From positions 1 to 64,000 of the forward strand of contig JARBJD010000309.1 in assembly GCA_033064195.1 (NCBI GenBank): DNA of 64,000 nt, given 5' to 3'. The position numbers and the translations under genes were made by a program. How positions within the stretch are numbered: position 1 is the first letter of the stretch; every line of letters starts with the position of its first letter. Under the pieces are notes generated by a model. It made no database searches. It saw nothing but the letters and a program-made list of their open reading frames with translations, and was not told the DNA's origin. Origin of the DNA: Blattamonas nauphoetae (taxonomy: Eukaryota > Preaxostyla > Oxymonadida). Below are positions 12,672 to 23,469 of the stretch, piece after piece.

Positions 12672-12833
12672 GTTTTCATGCAATGAGTTTGATCGAACAG
12701 TAATTTTTTAGTTTGTGTCTGTAAGTCGAAAACCCGGTCTCAAATAGATGTATGCTTCCAGAATCACTGCGAAGTGCAATGTTATAGAGCAGCTGTTGAA
12801 ATATTGGAGGGGGGCACGGGGTCGGATTATGCC
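12672..12833 (-). repeat. Right TIR of element I1
   Basis: Inverted partner of 1003-1160, ending ...GGATTATGCC immediately before the second AGAATATC. Confidence 0.85.
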
Positions 12834-13338
12834 AGAATATCTGTTGTTTCTCGACCAGCACAAACGCTTTCTCAATGAAGACTTGTTAGACACATTCTTG
12901 GATCTTGTGGGTGTGATCGTCCGCATCGGCTCGTTTCATGCTCCCACTTTGGAGTTTCTGCTCTCCCACTGTCTCCAACTGACATTCCCCAGCCATCTCT
13001 CTTTCGTCGAAATTGATGTACGTCGGCTTTCTGCCCTTCAAAACATCAACGTCTTCCCTGAACGTTGGAAAGAGGCTGGCCCAGAAGTGGCCCGATCTGG
13101 GAAGTGCATTTTTCGTACTTTATTGGCCGAAGGCGTCGAAGACGCACTCGAACAAACTCTGAAGATTGATAGAACCGAAATCCGGGGTTTCCAAGTTGTT
13201 TGTGTCAGCCAAGACCTCTCGCATGCGCTGGGAGGGAATGTGAAGTCCAACGGAAACGCTGGTCGAGACAGTGAAACCGATAGTGGTGAAGACAGTGAAA
13301 GCGATGATGAAGACAGCGAAACCAGTGATTGGAGATAA

Positions 13339-13975
13339 TTGAGAAAGGAAAATGCGAGATGAAAGCCACTCAAATAAACTTTTTCTTTGTCACTTCACAC
13401 TTATTCCATTTCGATGAAATCACCATTCAGTGTGCATTGATTCATACGATCGATCGTGCCCTTCGTTGTGATTGGCGAACTCAGTGAAATGTTGTTATCT
13501 CCAAATATGCACGATTTTACGAAATGTCTTCAGAATTGTCATGAAGACGAACAGAAGAATGAACTCAAACAGCATTGACAACGAATATGTTCCAGTCCTG
13601 TGTCTTGCACTTTCGCGGAGAGTTTCTCCGTTGATATCCGCATATGCACAATATACGCCTTCCAATACAATGACCAACCCACGAGAATCTCGCTATTTTG
13701 AATTATATGTGGTGAAGAGTTTGGAGTGTGATTGACGGAAGATGTGCCGATTCATCGTCAACACCCATCCAGAATAGCATCAGTGGATGAAAACTTACTG
13801 TTTCGTGTGTTGTTGGAGAATGAGTGAAAACGTGGAAGAATTGACGAAACAAAAATGATAATGGTAGAACAAGAAGAATGTGAAAAGAAAGTGCTGATGT
13901 GACAAAAAGCAAGATCCCCAAATACGAAAAAATACCTCAGAGAAAGCGGAAATAACTGTGGAAGGGCGGGAATGT
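13339..13975. other. Intergenic, no gene recognised
   Basis: The stretch lies between the 3' end of copy 1 and the conserved block belonging to copy 2. It is AT-rich, with short ORFs of no recognisable character. Confidence 0.4.
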
Positions 13976-14285
13976 GGGGCACATCCCATTTCGGCGAGAT
14001 AAACGAGAAGCGTTTCTGAAATGGTTCGAAAGTCGAAATTGGGAAAGATAATCTGGTCACAATGCATCGTTCGGAAACGCCAATAATTGATTGGAGAGAG
14101 AATGGTTGACGGTGTGACAGTCAACGACAGCCGCGTTGAGAACGACGAACCCAAAAGAGCAGACCGTTTCTGGACGATTGGAGGCGATTGCAGAATCTGT
14201 TCATCTGCACCAGCAATCAGCGCATTCCCAGCATCCGAGGAGAGTCCGCAGAAATGAATGTGGAGCAATTTGAGAGAGGCAACTT
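13976..14285 (-). repeat. Conserved 3' block, copy 2
   Basis: This block of about 300 bp follows the stop codon of NHREM copy 2 (minus strand). It recurs at 44.0, 47.4, 50.4, 52.2 and 61.9 kb, and in part at 24.1-24.3 kb inside I3. Shared landmarks are GATGTTGGGAATGC-type, CCTCCAATCGTCCAG and GACTGTCACATCGTCAACC-type strings and a CCCATTTCGGCGAGATAAACG-type tail. Open frames exist on both strands in several copies, so coding potential is ambiguous. Confidence 0.7.
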
Positions 14286-14310
14286 CGACGCGTCATACGA
14301 GATCCCACCA

Positions 14311-15648
14311 TCACTGTCTTTTCACATTCGATCCCAGTAATTGTGACATTGAGCGACAATCACGAACAATACTGGGACCAAAATGTCCGTTCTTGTTGTT
14401 CAGCAGCTTCTGTTCGAGTGTGTCTTCATAGCCTTCCGAAATCAGAGCTTGCAGCATCAGTTTCCCAGATTGGGCAACTTCGGGACCTTCCGTCTTCCAT
14501 TCTCTGAGTGAATTGTTGATGTCGCCGAGAGTGCTCCAGAGATGTTCACTATTTTCGACGAACGAGAGACTACTTGAGAATGTCATCGCTATCGGTGAGG
14601 AGAGGACATATTCCAATATTGCACGATGATACGGGCCCATTGAAATGTGTGCGCTTAAAAGAATCGTGAATGAGTCCAACAAGTCTTGATTGAGAATAAA
14701 ACGATTTGAGAACAGAAATGTCACAAGTCGAGACGATGGGAGCACGACTTTTTGAAAGACCATTTCACGATGGTTGAATGCGTCGACTGGTTCAGTTATG
14801 CTGAACTCAGCGAGATTAGCTGGATCTGCGAGATAGACGAATTTTCTAATGATCCAGTTGAGACTGTCGAATATCCCTTCATTTCCTGATATTGGCAGTG
14901 TGTGAGGTTGAACAGTCGCTAACACTTTGGTGACGGGATCTGATTCCAAAAGACGATGTCGAACAAAAAACGACGAATTGCATATTGATTCGAAGAGGAA
15001 TGACAACGCTGCCTCAACCACAGCCAAGTGGGGGCATGACAGCAGAGTGACAATACTATCAGCAAAGCCGGAAGGTGATCCGTCTGAAGAGTGAACGAGG
15101 TCAGTCACGAGTTTATCCGCACGATCTTGTTCGAAGCTTACAATTGTTGGACAATTTTGGGAAATTGGAAAATGCCGGAAAAAAGACAAACAAAATGCGA
15201 ACCTTTTCTCCAGCTCCAAATCGTGTCATGTCACAGTACGACCCTTCCATTCGTCGCGATGTTGGGAGTTCTCTGGGAGAACGACAGACCATCAGCAGTT
15301 GATCCCATGTCAGAAAATGTGTTGGACTGTCAGACCTACTGAATTGATCGGCTGAATCAGATTTTGTTGGATAGAGCGTGCTGATGACGAGATGGAGAAG
15401 GAGTTGGTGGATGGGAGGACTCGACTTTGTGGAAGGAAGTTGCTGTTGAGAGTGGTCATCAATCGGCCCAAGAACGCGCATGGAATCAACAAAGTTTCCA
15501 AATTATCAAAATTGTCCAACAACTGTATCGGTTCAAGGCTCTTCAAAAACCAGGTGGCTCTGTCTTCAAGTGCTTTGTCGAATGGGTATTCAGCTTTCAC
15601 GAGGGCAACAAGCGCACAGTAAATGGCTGATTTGTCCTCAAATGACAA
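14311..15648 (-). pseudogene. NHREM family copy 2, with Tc1-like miniature insertion
   Basis: The upstream piece (15648 to 15528) encodes LSFEDKSAIYCALVALVK through FLKSLEP. The downstream piece (15138 to 14311) encodes EQDRADKLVTDLVHSSDG to LGSNVKRQ and ends in TGA. Between them lies a 385-bp TA-flanked insertion, and skipping it plus one TA joins the frames (LEPI-SFEQDRADK). Upstream of 15648 the family sequence continues, but an extra A near 15651-15657 shifts the frame, so the N-terminus is lost as it stands. NHREM is present here as NHREMVFQKVVLPSSR. The C-terminal 300 residues are otherwise intact. Confidence 0.7.
15141..15525. mobile_element. 385-bp Tc1/mariner-type miniature element in copy 2
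   Basis: The ends are inverted: CAATTGTTGGACAATTTTG at 15141 and its near-perfect complement ending CAAAATTGTCCAACAACTG at 15525. TA flanks both ends (15139-15140 and 15526-15527). A TA duplication with CA..TG ends is the Tc1/mariner signature. The interior has no transposase. It is a miniature (MITE-like) non-autonomous copy of a family different from the mariner at 62440. Confidence 0.7.
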
Positions 15649-15659
15649 TTAGATCGGAA

Positions 15660-16396
15660 TTGTGAGCATGAGTTTGGATCGTTTGAGAAGCATGAAATGG
15701 AAACATCAAGTCGTCTTCAAAGGGAAGGCAAGAGAGATCCAGCCCTTTTATTCAATGATTCATCCTGATCTCTGGTTTTTCAGATTCAAGAGAGCTTTCG
15801 ACTGTGAAAGGGGACGATATGTGAAGTGGCTGACGAATCAAACAAAGAGCACGAGAATAAAGTGAGGTGAGAAGTGACGATGTGTGTGACACGGCTGGGT
15901 CTTTCCAGACTCCACAATGAAGAGAACGAGCACGTGTTGTGTGACGGTGAACGAGCAAACAATCAAAATTCGTCTGACGAGGTGAGTCTCAGCGTGTGAC
16001 ACTGCAAACTCGCAATTCTCGAAAGACGCACAACAAAGATAATCTCGTCGACAACACACCACACTCAGAGTGTGAGAGTGGTCGAGTGAGAACAGCCAAA
16101 GAGGGATGCATGGGATGCGGGAGATCGAGTGGAGACTGAAGAGCGAATGAGATGAACAGAAGAAGAGAATGAAGTGAGTGAGAAACGAAGAGGGAAGGGC
16201 GTGAGTGTTTAGGAACGAAGACGAAACGAAGTGAGTGATGTGAGAGACAATCCAATTCTGGCTGTGAAGAGGGGTGCGCGGGTGTCTGAAAAGAGGAAGG
16301 AGGACAGGAAATGTATCTTTGGTAATAGTTTGTGTGAAGTGTGTGTTGAGGCTGTCTGTCGATCACGAATGTGTGAGTGAGATCGAGTTGATGCTA
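15660..16396. other. Intergenic, purine-rich, no gene recognised
   Basis: The plus strand is rich in GAGAG/GTGAG and carries short ORFs only. The stretch holds the upstream side of copy 2 and the 3' flank of the surface-receptor gene. Confidence 0.4.
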
Positions 16397-19181
16397 TCAC
16401 TGAGCAGCGTCGAAGAACACAGCAGAGCCACACGAGAATTCCACAGATTGAAGTTTCTCCTCCATCTCTCCCAGACCAGGACGATCCTTCCCCCGAACTT
16501 GCAGACACGACACAATCACATCACGCAATCCCGAATCTCCAACCAACGACAGTTTCGGCGGAATCCCGGTCTTCAGCTGCCGCGATGCATTCAAAGCATC
16601 CATCTCCCCGAAGGGAACCTGTCCTGTCTCAATCTCGAACAGGACAAGGCCAAGACTAAAAACTGCAGCTGACCCGCTGTCCACCTTCTGTCCCTCTTCC
16701 CCTTCCGACACCACTGTCTCAGGCGCTCGCCACCGCAGCAGCTCGAACTGCTCGTTCTTCCTCTCTCCCTCTGTGTGTGTCAAGTTCTCGTTTCCTTGTC
16801 TATCCTGACATGTCTGTGTGCGCTGTGTCTGCGATCTCGTCTGTCCCATCGTCTCCCCCACATCCAACGCAATCTCCACTTCCCCATCCTCCCCAAACAC
16901 AACACTGTGCGACGAGAACATCGTCAGCACCGACAGTGTCGGGTCCTGTCTGTGCAGTACAACCAGCTTTCGCATGATCTGCTGTGCAACCCCCATCTTG
17001 TCGATCGGCCTCTTCTGCGCCGAGTGCAGTCTGTTGTACAGCGTGTCTCTCACATTCATTGCAACAGACCCACTCTGCTTGCTCAGCACATCTATTGATG
17101 GCTCGTTAGATGATGGGATGATGTTGTCTGTGCTGAGAGGAAAAGACAGTTTCATTTGCTGCAGCTCGTGTTCCGATGCATCAGCTTGTGCCAATCCACC
17201 AATTGATCCTTCAGCAGCAACGATGGACGAATGTGGGAAGATGACTTTTTCGAGTTCTTCCAGCTTTTCGGGTGGGAGGTCGTTCATCTCGGCTTGTTCC
17301 TGTTTCAGCAGCGAGTCCTTCTCTTTCGCTTTCGATGAACGGCGACGAAGAAGAACGATGACGATGATGATCAGAAGGAGTGCCACCACACACCCAGCGA
17401 TCAGCGGGATCATCCACTTCATCGCTTGCTTCATCAGCGCCTTCCGTTCATCCGATTGGCTCGCTTTCACAACAAACCAGTCTGTCGTCCATCCATCTCC
17501 AAACACCAGCGTCCCATTCCATCCAAATGTCCTGTTCAGTTTATCAAGCTCCGACGACGACAGCGACACTGAAATCGATGATTCGTTCTTCCATCCAAAC
17601 TTCGAAGGCGTCAGCTCAATCCGCAATCCTTCCCAACTCGACGAACTCCCAACTTCCGAAATCAACAGAAACAGATTGCACGGAATCAGCATCGATCCAA
17701 CCAAATCAATCGACACCGATTTGTTCTTGTTGGATACACTCTTCGTCTTCCCCACATCCAACTTCGGAACAAACAGACCAGACTGAACGAGTTCCGACCC
17801 TTTCTTCACAACACAATCGTCAGTCGAGATCCACAGCGACTCGCTTTCTTCGTTTGCGCTGCTCTCATCTTCAATCCGCACTTCGCCTGACGAGCAGTGG
17901 ACGTTCTGACGCGCAGAAGTGAATGTCGAGTGACGCACTCCATTCGACAACAGTTTCGTGTTGAAAAGGGAGAGAAGGCTTGCGTTGACAGCGAGGGCGC
18001 CTTGAGAGAGTTGGGAGAAGAAGGATGAATAAATGGTGGTTGGTGTTTCGTTGATTCTGATTAGACCAGTCGTCCACGAACAGAGGAGATCGTCTTCGGC
18101 ATCTGCACCATCATTGTGTGTTGTGGAGATGCCATCGAATGTGCACGAGGTGAGTGTGAAATTCATGCCATCGTCAACTTCTATCAGCACTTCGGGGCTG
18201 AGATTATTTGCTGTCAGATGACTGAACGAGCAGGCGTCGAAGGAGGAGAGGACGAAGGGAGTGGAGCTGAACGAGAGCGGAGGCAGCGCCAGATTCACCA
18301 GCGAGAACGATCCCCCACAAACTGACACAAGTCCACCACTTTCAGAAATCGACGACGACACCCACACGTCGGTCATCTGCACTGTCCCTTTCTTCACCAA
18401 CAACAGCTTCCCATCCGACGACATTCCATTCAAAAGCGACAACGACGAGAATCGTCCCACACTCCCTTCTCCATCCACACAAATCAGTGTCGTGTTGATC
18501 AGTGATGACGAATCTCCTCCACAACTGAACACAATCGAATCCAAAACAAGCACAGAACTCACACACAACAACACTTCCGAAGTGCAATCAACTCCAACAA
18601 CCACCGAGACCCCATCAATCTCCACGTGCTCCCCACTGTCAACCACAAGTCCTCCCGACCCAACAACTGACAGCACTGAACTTCCCACTTTCCCATGAAC
18701 ACGATACTCCGCATTCAGATCAATCACATCAGCGATCTCAACTGTGTTGTGGATGTTTAGCTGCTTCTCTTTCTTCGAGTCTGCCACAAACATCCCGTAT
18801 TCCAGTCCAAGACACCACACTCCCGAATACCCACACTGCACAATCGAATACCCTGACGAACTCACTCCAATCGCCCCAGTGTGAGCAACAAGGTAGAACA
18901 GAAGCGACGCATCCAGCCCGGACTCCCAATCCACACTCTACAGCCACTCTGACTCCATCCCAATCGGACTGTACGATCCAGCAAACCGAGCATCCGACAC
19001 TTTCACCCATTCTGACAGTCTCTTCCCTTCCATCCACACAAAACACGCTTTTCTGTCGGTGTTTGTCTCAGAACCAGCTGATTCTGAATATTGCAGATTG
19101 TTCAGCTTGAAAGATGGAATTTTGGTTGGATCCGAAATCGAGTTGATCGAAATGAAGAAGCCATCTCCATCGCCAGACAGT
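16397..19181 (-). pseudogene. Surface receptor segment C: beta-helix end, membrane span, pseudokinase
   Basis: The segment resumes with LSGDGDGFFISINSISDPTK and reads to TGA at 16397, interrupted only by TAG at 18938-18940 (SEWL-TAG-SVDWESG). Further beta-helix sequence is followed by one strong membrane span (MIPLIAGCVVALLLIIIVIV, about 17360-17420) and a basic RRRSSKAK stop-transfer. The cytoplasmic tail resembles a protein-kinase C-lobe: LRWRAPETV (APE motif), SAAVFSLGLVLFEIETGQVP, and a final RPGLGEMEEKL. HRD and DFG catalytic motifs are not seen, so it is called a pseudokinase. Family context: large beta-helix receptors with kinase-like tails are typical of oxymonad-type genomes. With two insertions and one stop, the gene as assembled cannot give a full-length protein. 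Confidence 0.75.
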
Positions 19182-19189
19182 GTCCACAC

Positions 19190-21167
19190 TTGGCATGTTA
19201 ATTGGATTGGACGTTGCCAATGTTGGACTGGACAATCGACCTCAATTGGACATTCATTTTTAGACTTGCTTCTCTCATCCTCAATTCACTCATTCAATCA
19301 TTTTCACAAAGAAATGACAATAATCACTTAAGAAATAGCGAAATGGAGATAATTTGATCATATTTAGCCAAGTGTGAATCTCGACTTGATCCACCCACCA
19401 TTGGACGTCATTGGACGTGACTGGACATTTCGCTGAAATTTTTTTTCTGAAGTCTACACAATTAGTGCATCCCGTTTATTGAGGTTTTGACGAGTCGGCA
19501 AAATTGGACAGTCCAATGGACTGTCCAGTCCTGGACTGTCCAATCGACACCTATTAAGGGATTGAGTTACATCCTCATCTCAATTACGGTTTGATGTTCA
19601 CATGTCTCTCTAACTTTTTTTGAATACTAGGCGACTTCGTCTCGGTTTTGAAATACCGTGGGGTCATAAATCGCGACGCAAAGTCAACAGATCTAGAATT
19701 CATTCATTCTTCCCCAGACACAACATCTCTCACCCCACGATTGATATCACCATCGAATCTCTATGCTTGAACTCAAATGTGTGAATTTCTCATTCTAAAT
19801 TCTTCTTTTATTCCTTTCTGTTCCAGCCTTCGTTTCGCATCCTTTCCTCAAAGTTCTGCCTCGATGATACGTGACTTTTTCACTGGTGAGATCAACTTAC
19901 TTGAGTTTCTTCAATTTATGATGTGGAATCCGATATTCTCTGTATTCAGGTCGCTTCTGCGGCTATGTCAATCGTTGGGATGATCTGTGTGATCATTTAT
20001 ATCTTCCCTGTTGTCTTAATCAATGTTTGTTTGCTTCTTCTGCTCATTCTTTCAATTCTTCTCTTCTCATAGCAACTGAGATTCATTGCATGATGACTCC
20101 TCACAATGTGGGGGAATGAGTTCTTTTTCATTGGAATATGAATCTCTACTGCTCGTATGCACAGATTCATCCTCTACAGTATGTTCTCTTTCATGTTTTT
20201 CCTCATCTTCCAGATATATTTGTCCAAACGCATTGGTGAGCGCTGACCTGCTCGATCACCATTGATTGTGTTCTGGACACGCCTCTGCTCCTGTTTGGAA
20301 TCATCCGCATATTTCCAAAGAATTGCAGTCAAATGCAAGAATTTGTATTCTGGATACCTTGACGGATATTCACAGCAATTGTGATGATTCTTGGTATCAT
20401 GTTTAGGTCCACTCTCAACCACACCCAAGCCCTCATCTCCACAAGTATCAACGCTGTGTGTGCTCGAACCAATTCATCAGAGAAGTACCGCGTAACTGTC
20501 TTGGCGGAATCAAAAAAGGCTGTCTGTGACTCATCGAACTATTTCTCCAAGGAGTTGGGTTACTGCGGCACAACTCTTCTAACTTCGGGAAACTCAGTGT
20601 CGATGATGATTCTCTTCACCTCTGTGGTTGATGGTCGGGTCAGTATGTCTTTTTGAACGAGATTGTTGTTGACACCTCCGGATGTCCACATTTCTCTTGT
20701 TTGTCATTCCGCATGCCTCATTCATTTTCTTCTCTCTCATTCCAGTTCTTTCCCCGTGTTGGTTATCTGCATCACTCCTCATTGCACATGTTACGATTGT
20801 GGCTGCCCAGCACGTCGTTCACAACAAAGATAAGAATGAATAAACTGCAGCGGCGTTTTTATATTCATGGGAGGAAAGGAACATATCGGCCCAACTAACA
20901 AGATATCAGCAAGAATACGAGATCTCACATCAACAGTACAGATCCTCGCAAAGTTGTAAACTGAAATATCTTTTTCTTTCAATTGGTTTTATTTGGGGTG
21001 CATTTCATGTACACAACGACAAATCGTTCATTTAACAATCCCTGCGGAGAAAATATGTTCGGAGCCAAATAACCAATATCATGGGTCAGATCTCTCATCG
21101 CCCAAATAGGAGACTGGACATTGGACTGGACAATCCCACCTCGACTGGACACAGCTTAACAGGCCAA
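19190..21167. mobile_element. 2.0-kb TIR element I2 inside the receptor gene
   Basis: The ends are inverted, TTGGCATGTTAA versus TTGGCCTGTTAA read inward, flanked by the 8-bp duplication GTCCACAC at 19182-19189 and 21168-21175. Skipping the element and one duplication gives ...ASVWT-LSGDGDG in frame. Both subterminal regions are crowded with TTGGAC, CTGGACA and GTCCA in both orientations (19200-19260, 19400-19550, 21110-21155). The right one adjoins CCCAAATAGGAG (21104-21115). The interior carries plus-strand exons of a small membrane-protein gene. No transposase is present, so it is non-autonomous. The 8-bp TSD is compatible with Merlin. Confidence 0.8.
19800..20890 (+). CDS. Cargo of I2: multi-exon small membrane protein (unidentified)
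   Basis: Plus-strand exon-like pieces are separated by short introns with pyrimidine-rich 3' ends (GTTCCAG near 19827, CTTCCAG near 20212, ATTCCAG near 20743). Recognisable pieces are VASAAMSIVGMICVIIYIF (hydrophobic span, about 19952), MILGIMFRSTLNHTQALIST through SKELGYCGTTLLTSGN (20384-20640), and a final hydrophobic WLSASLLIAHVTIVAAQHVV ending TAA at about 20840. Two or three spans flanking a Cys-containing loop recall tetraspanin-like topology, but no CCG signature was seen. The direction is opposite to the interrupted receptor. It may be a complete captured gene or a fragment. Confidence 0.35.
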
Positions 21168-22875
21168 GTCCACACTGACGCAAGTTCAACTGAGTCCACA
21201 TCAAGCTCCATTCCCTCTTCCATCACACTCTCCAAAACTCCTCCATCTCCTTCCAATCGAACAATCTCAGCGAACACACACGATTTCAATATCAATGATG
21301 AATTCGAATGTTCCATCAGAGCATTCAACGACAGACGGAACGACTTGAACGAGCAGCCATCCACAATCAGAGACGACGAGGCACACCCAACACTGATCAA
21401 CGCATGCTCCAACAACTCCACCGACGACGACTGCACGAACGACAGTGCGGAGAGAGTCAGCGAGCCAGATGACAGCGCAAACTTGCCATTCACTCCAACT
21501 GACACTGTCACACTCTTCGACACAGATGTGAGTGTGGACGGTTGGTTCGCTGTTGTGATGCTCTCGTTGAGAACGAAATCAGAGTCGATGATTGTTTTGT
21601 TGTCTGTGTTTGCCTTTGAGAGTGATGGCTGAACGAGTGAGCAAGGAAGCTGGTTCAGACCACAAAGTGAGTGTGATTCTCCATTTTCGTGAACATGCAC
21701 CGGTCCCGACGATTCGGTGTGAGGATGCCAGAAGAACAGCAGCGAGCTCGATTCATCTGTTGTCGAACTGCTCCCAAACCACTTCTCCTTTTCGTCTGTA
21801 GAGACAAGGCCAGTCGAGGGGAGTGTGGGTTTGATTCCATCCAGACTCCCTCCACTCAGCAGCGACTGAAGTGATGGATGGACAAGAAACAGATTCTGAC
21901 CCTTCCCTTCCGATGAACAACCTGTGAATGTGAGTGCAGTGGGAATCACGAATGATCCTCCAACCATTTCCACAAACAACACTCCTCCATTCCCAGTCGA
22001 CGAACACGACGAGAACGACGACTCGGAGATGGAGAGAGTGTTCCCAGTGTTCAGTGTGGACGAGAACACAGAACCCTTCCCACTCGTTTTCAGATTCGCA
22101 AATGTGCATCCAGCGATGGTCATTGATCCTGTGTCCACAATCGAAAGGAGTGAATCTGATCGTTTGGTTCCCTTTCCATCAAAAGTGAGTTTTGAGAGAG
22201 TCAGAGTGTTCGCTGACACTTCAAACTCTCCACTTTCCCCAACTGCGATCGTTGCAGTCTCATCCGATGGCTTCATTGTGAAGCTCAATGAGAATGTCTC
22301 CTTCTTGACGAGTGAGAGAGATGACACAATCTCCACTTCGAGTGGTGTTGATCCAGAAAGATGTGAGACTGCGGTCGAGAATGACGAGCATCGCAGATGT
22401 GTCCGCCCACATCCTGCACCATCTCTCCCTCCATCCCCAACTGCGATTGTCGGTTGGTTGAATGGCTTCAGATAGTACAGAAGAGACAGCGACGCATATT
22501 CCAAGTCTTCCTTCTCACTTCCATCTTCTCCCCACACAAGGGCATCGTCTTTTGGGGCAACGAGGGTGGAGATCGATCCAGTCCAAGTTGAACCTTTCAG
22601 ATACGATTCGAGCGAGTAACTCTGCAGGAAGATCCACTCGCCCTTCTTTCCCTCTCCACAGCTGATGTCTGCTCCGAAAGTGCTTTGGATGATCAGATTG
22701 GCTGGGTCGTGGTCGAGTGAGGAGGAGACGAACAACGCGCCTCCATTCCCAGACGACGAGCAGGACGAGAACGAGCAGCCAACGATCTCCAACTTGTCTT
22801 CGGACGAGGAGAGAGAGGAATGTACAACACTTCCATCTCCAATTGTGCGACTCACATTCTCAATCGTCGCAGTGT
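21168..22875 (-). CDS. Surface receptor segment B: beta-helix repeats
   Basis: The middle of the receptor gene lies between elements I3 and I2. It encodes DTATIENVSRTIGDGSVVHS, then repeats of the CSFSSCSSSGNGGALFV type, and ends at ...VELASVWT, where I2 enters. Read alone it has no proper start, and its frame runs on into the I2 end and stops at 21095. Repeat composition, codon use and frame are continuous with segments A and C. It has no membrane span and is predicted extracellular. Confidence 0.75.
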
Positions 22876-23003
22876 CCAATTTGCAGACCTTTGATACATG
22901 AGATCAATCAAGCAGAAACTGAGATCGATCGATCTCAGTTCCGGTTTTTGGGACTGAGATCAATGACTTAATTAGGCGTATCTATATTTGTCTCATTGTT
23001 GTG

Positions 23004-23360
23004 TCAAATGGTCAAAATAAGAATCATGAAAAAGCGAAATGGTTGTAGTGAGATAAAATGAACAGTAGAAAGAGAGTAAAACAACTTTAGATTGAAAGAA
23101 ACTCCCCTTTCCCTTTCTTCTTTCCCTGGCGATGGGTGCTTCAAGCTTCGAAGGACATGGTTTCCGTTCATTCCGAGCATCTCTACATAATCTGGTGAGA
23201 TGGTCACTGTGAACTCGCCGCCCTCTTCCATGTTCTGCTCGCCTGGGACGAAATCGATGGACTCGCCTTCAAGATCAACTTTGTCTGCCTTCCGTGGATC
23301 GTTCGGCCTGCGAACAAGCATCTTCTTTCCGTCCTTCACTCGAACGAGCCTCTCCTCCAT
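23004..23360 (-). CDS. Short basic/acidic ORF at the left of I3
   Basis: A 118-aa minus-strand frame reads LVRVKDGKKMLVRRPNDPRK, then VDLEGESIDFVPGEQNMEEG and FTVTISPDYVEMLGMNGNHV. Composition is protein-like with a clear charged core. No start context or family was recognised. It may be the end of a captured gene. The C-terminal 35 residues look like random translation. Confidence 0.3.
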   Translation of the reverse strand: MEERLVRVKDGKKMLVRRPNDPRKADKVDLEGESIDFVPGEQNMEEGGEFTVTISPDYVEMLGMNGNHVLRSLKHPSPGKEERERGVSFNLKLFYSLSTVHFISLQPFRFFMILILTI

Positions 23361-23469
23361 CCCATCTCCCTGTTCGCCTCACGTCCCACCCAGCCCGCCC
23401 ATCAGCTCTTTCGGATTTCTTAGAACGATGGAACCAGCAGCTGAGACAGTTGTGAGGTAATTGGGATCG

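Larger units (their letters stand above)
1003..12833. mobile_element. 11.8-kb cargo-bearing TIR element with Merlin-type transposase (element I1)
   Basis: Both ends are inverted copies of about 160 bp (1003-1160 and 12672-12833), starting GGCATAATCCGACCCCGTG and nearly identical throughout. The flanks are the 8-bp direct repeat AGAATATC at 995-1002 and 12834-12841. Inside are minus-strand exons of a coiled-coil type gene (about 2.1-6.0 kb), an IS1016/Merlin-like transposase (7387-8400) and plus-strand remnants of a PUF-like gene (about 8.9-12.6 kb). An 8-bp TSD fits Merlin (8-9 bp) but also hAT and some other superfamilies. The cargo and the transposase are both decayed, so this copy is old or inactive, yet the TIRs are well preserved. 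Whether the Merlin gene belongs to I1 or is a nested insertion is not settled, because no separate Merlin ends were found. Confidence 0.75.
402..13338 (+). pseudogene. NHREM family copy 1, split by an 11.8-kb element
   Basis: The 5' part (402-1002) and 3' part (12842-13338) are halves of one family gene. At the junction, ...DLVFNKVLPSTEY joins LLFLDQHKRFLNEDLLDTF in one frame when one copy of the 8-bp duplication AGAATATC is counted. This aligns with the paralogue pattern EMIFQKVVLPSSQF-VTFLISNR. The 3' half is fully open and ends in an acidic Ser/Asp/Glu tail (13260-13335) not seen in other copies. The 5' half is degenerate: around 565-575 the frame slips between FYALLA and LVKTNYPFDNSLEDNA, and recognisable family sequence fades between 640 and 930. 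The copy is thus divergent as well as interrupted. The 3' half starting at 12844 could still be transcribed alone, but that is speculative. Confidence 0.7.

Noticed and set aside
1003-12833. I1 as a Polinton/Maverick
   Set aside because: No DNA polymerase B, retroviral-like integrase, ATPase or capsid-like ORF was seen, and the duplication is 8 bp rather than 6 bp.
17380-17922. Plus-strand ORFs across 16.8-18.7 kb
   Set aside because: They are shadows of the receptor frame: low-complexity Ser/Thr/Pro translations opposite a well-supported beta-helix and kinase-like protein.
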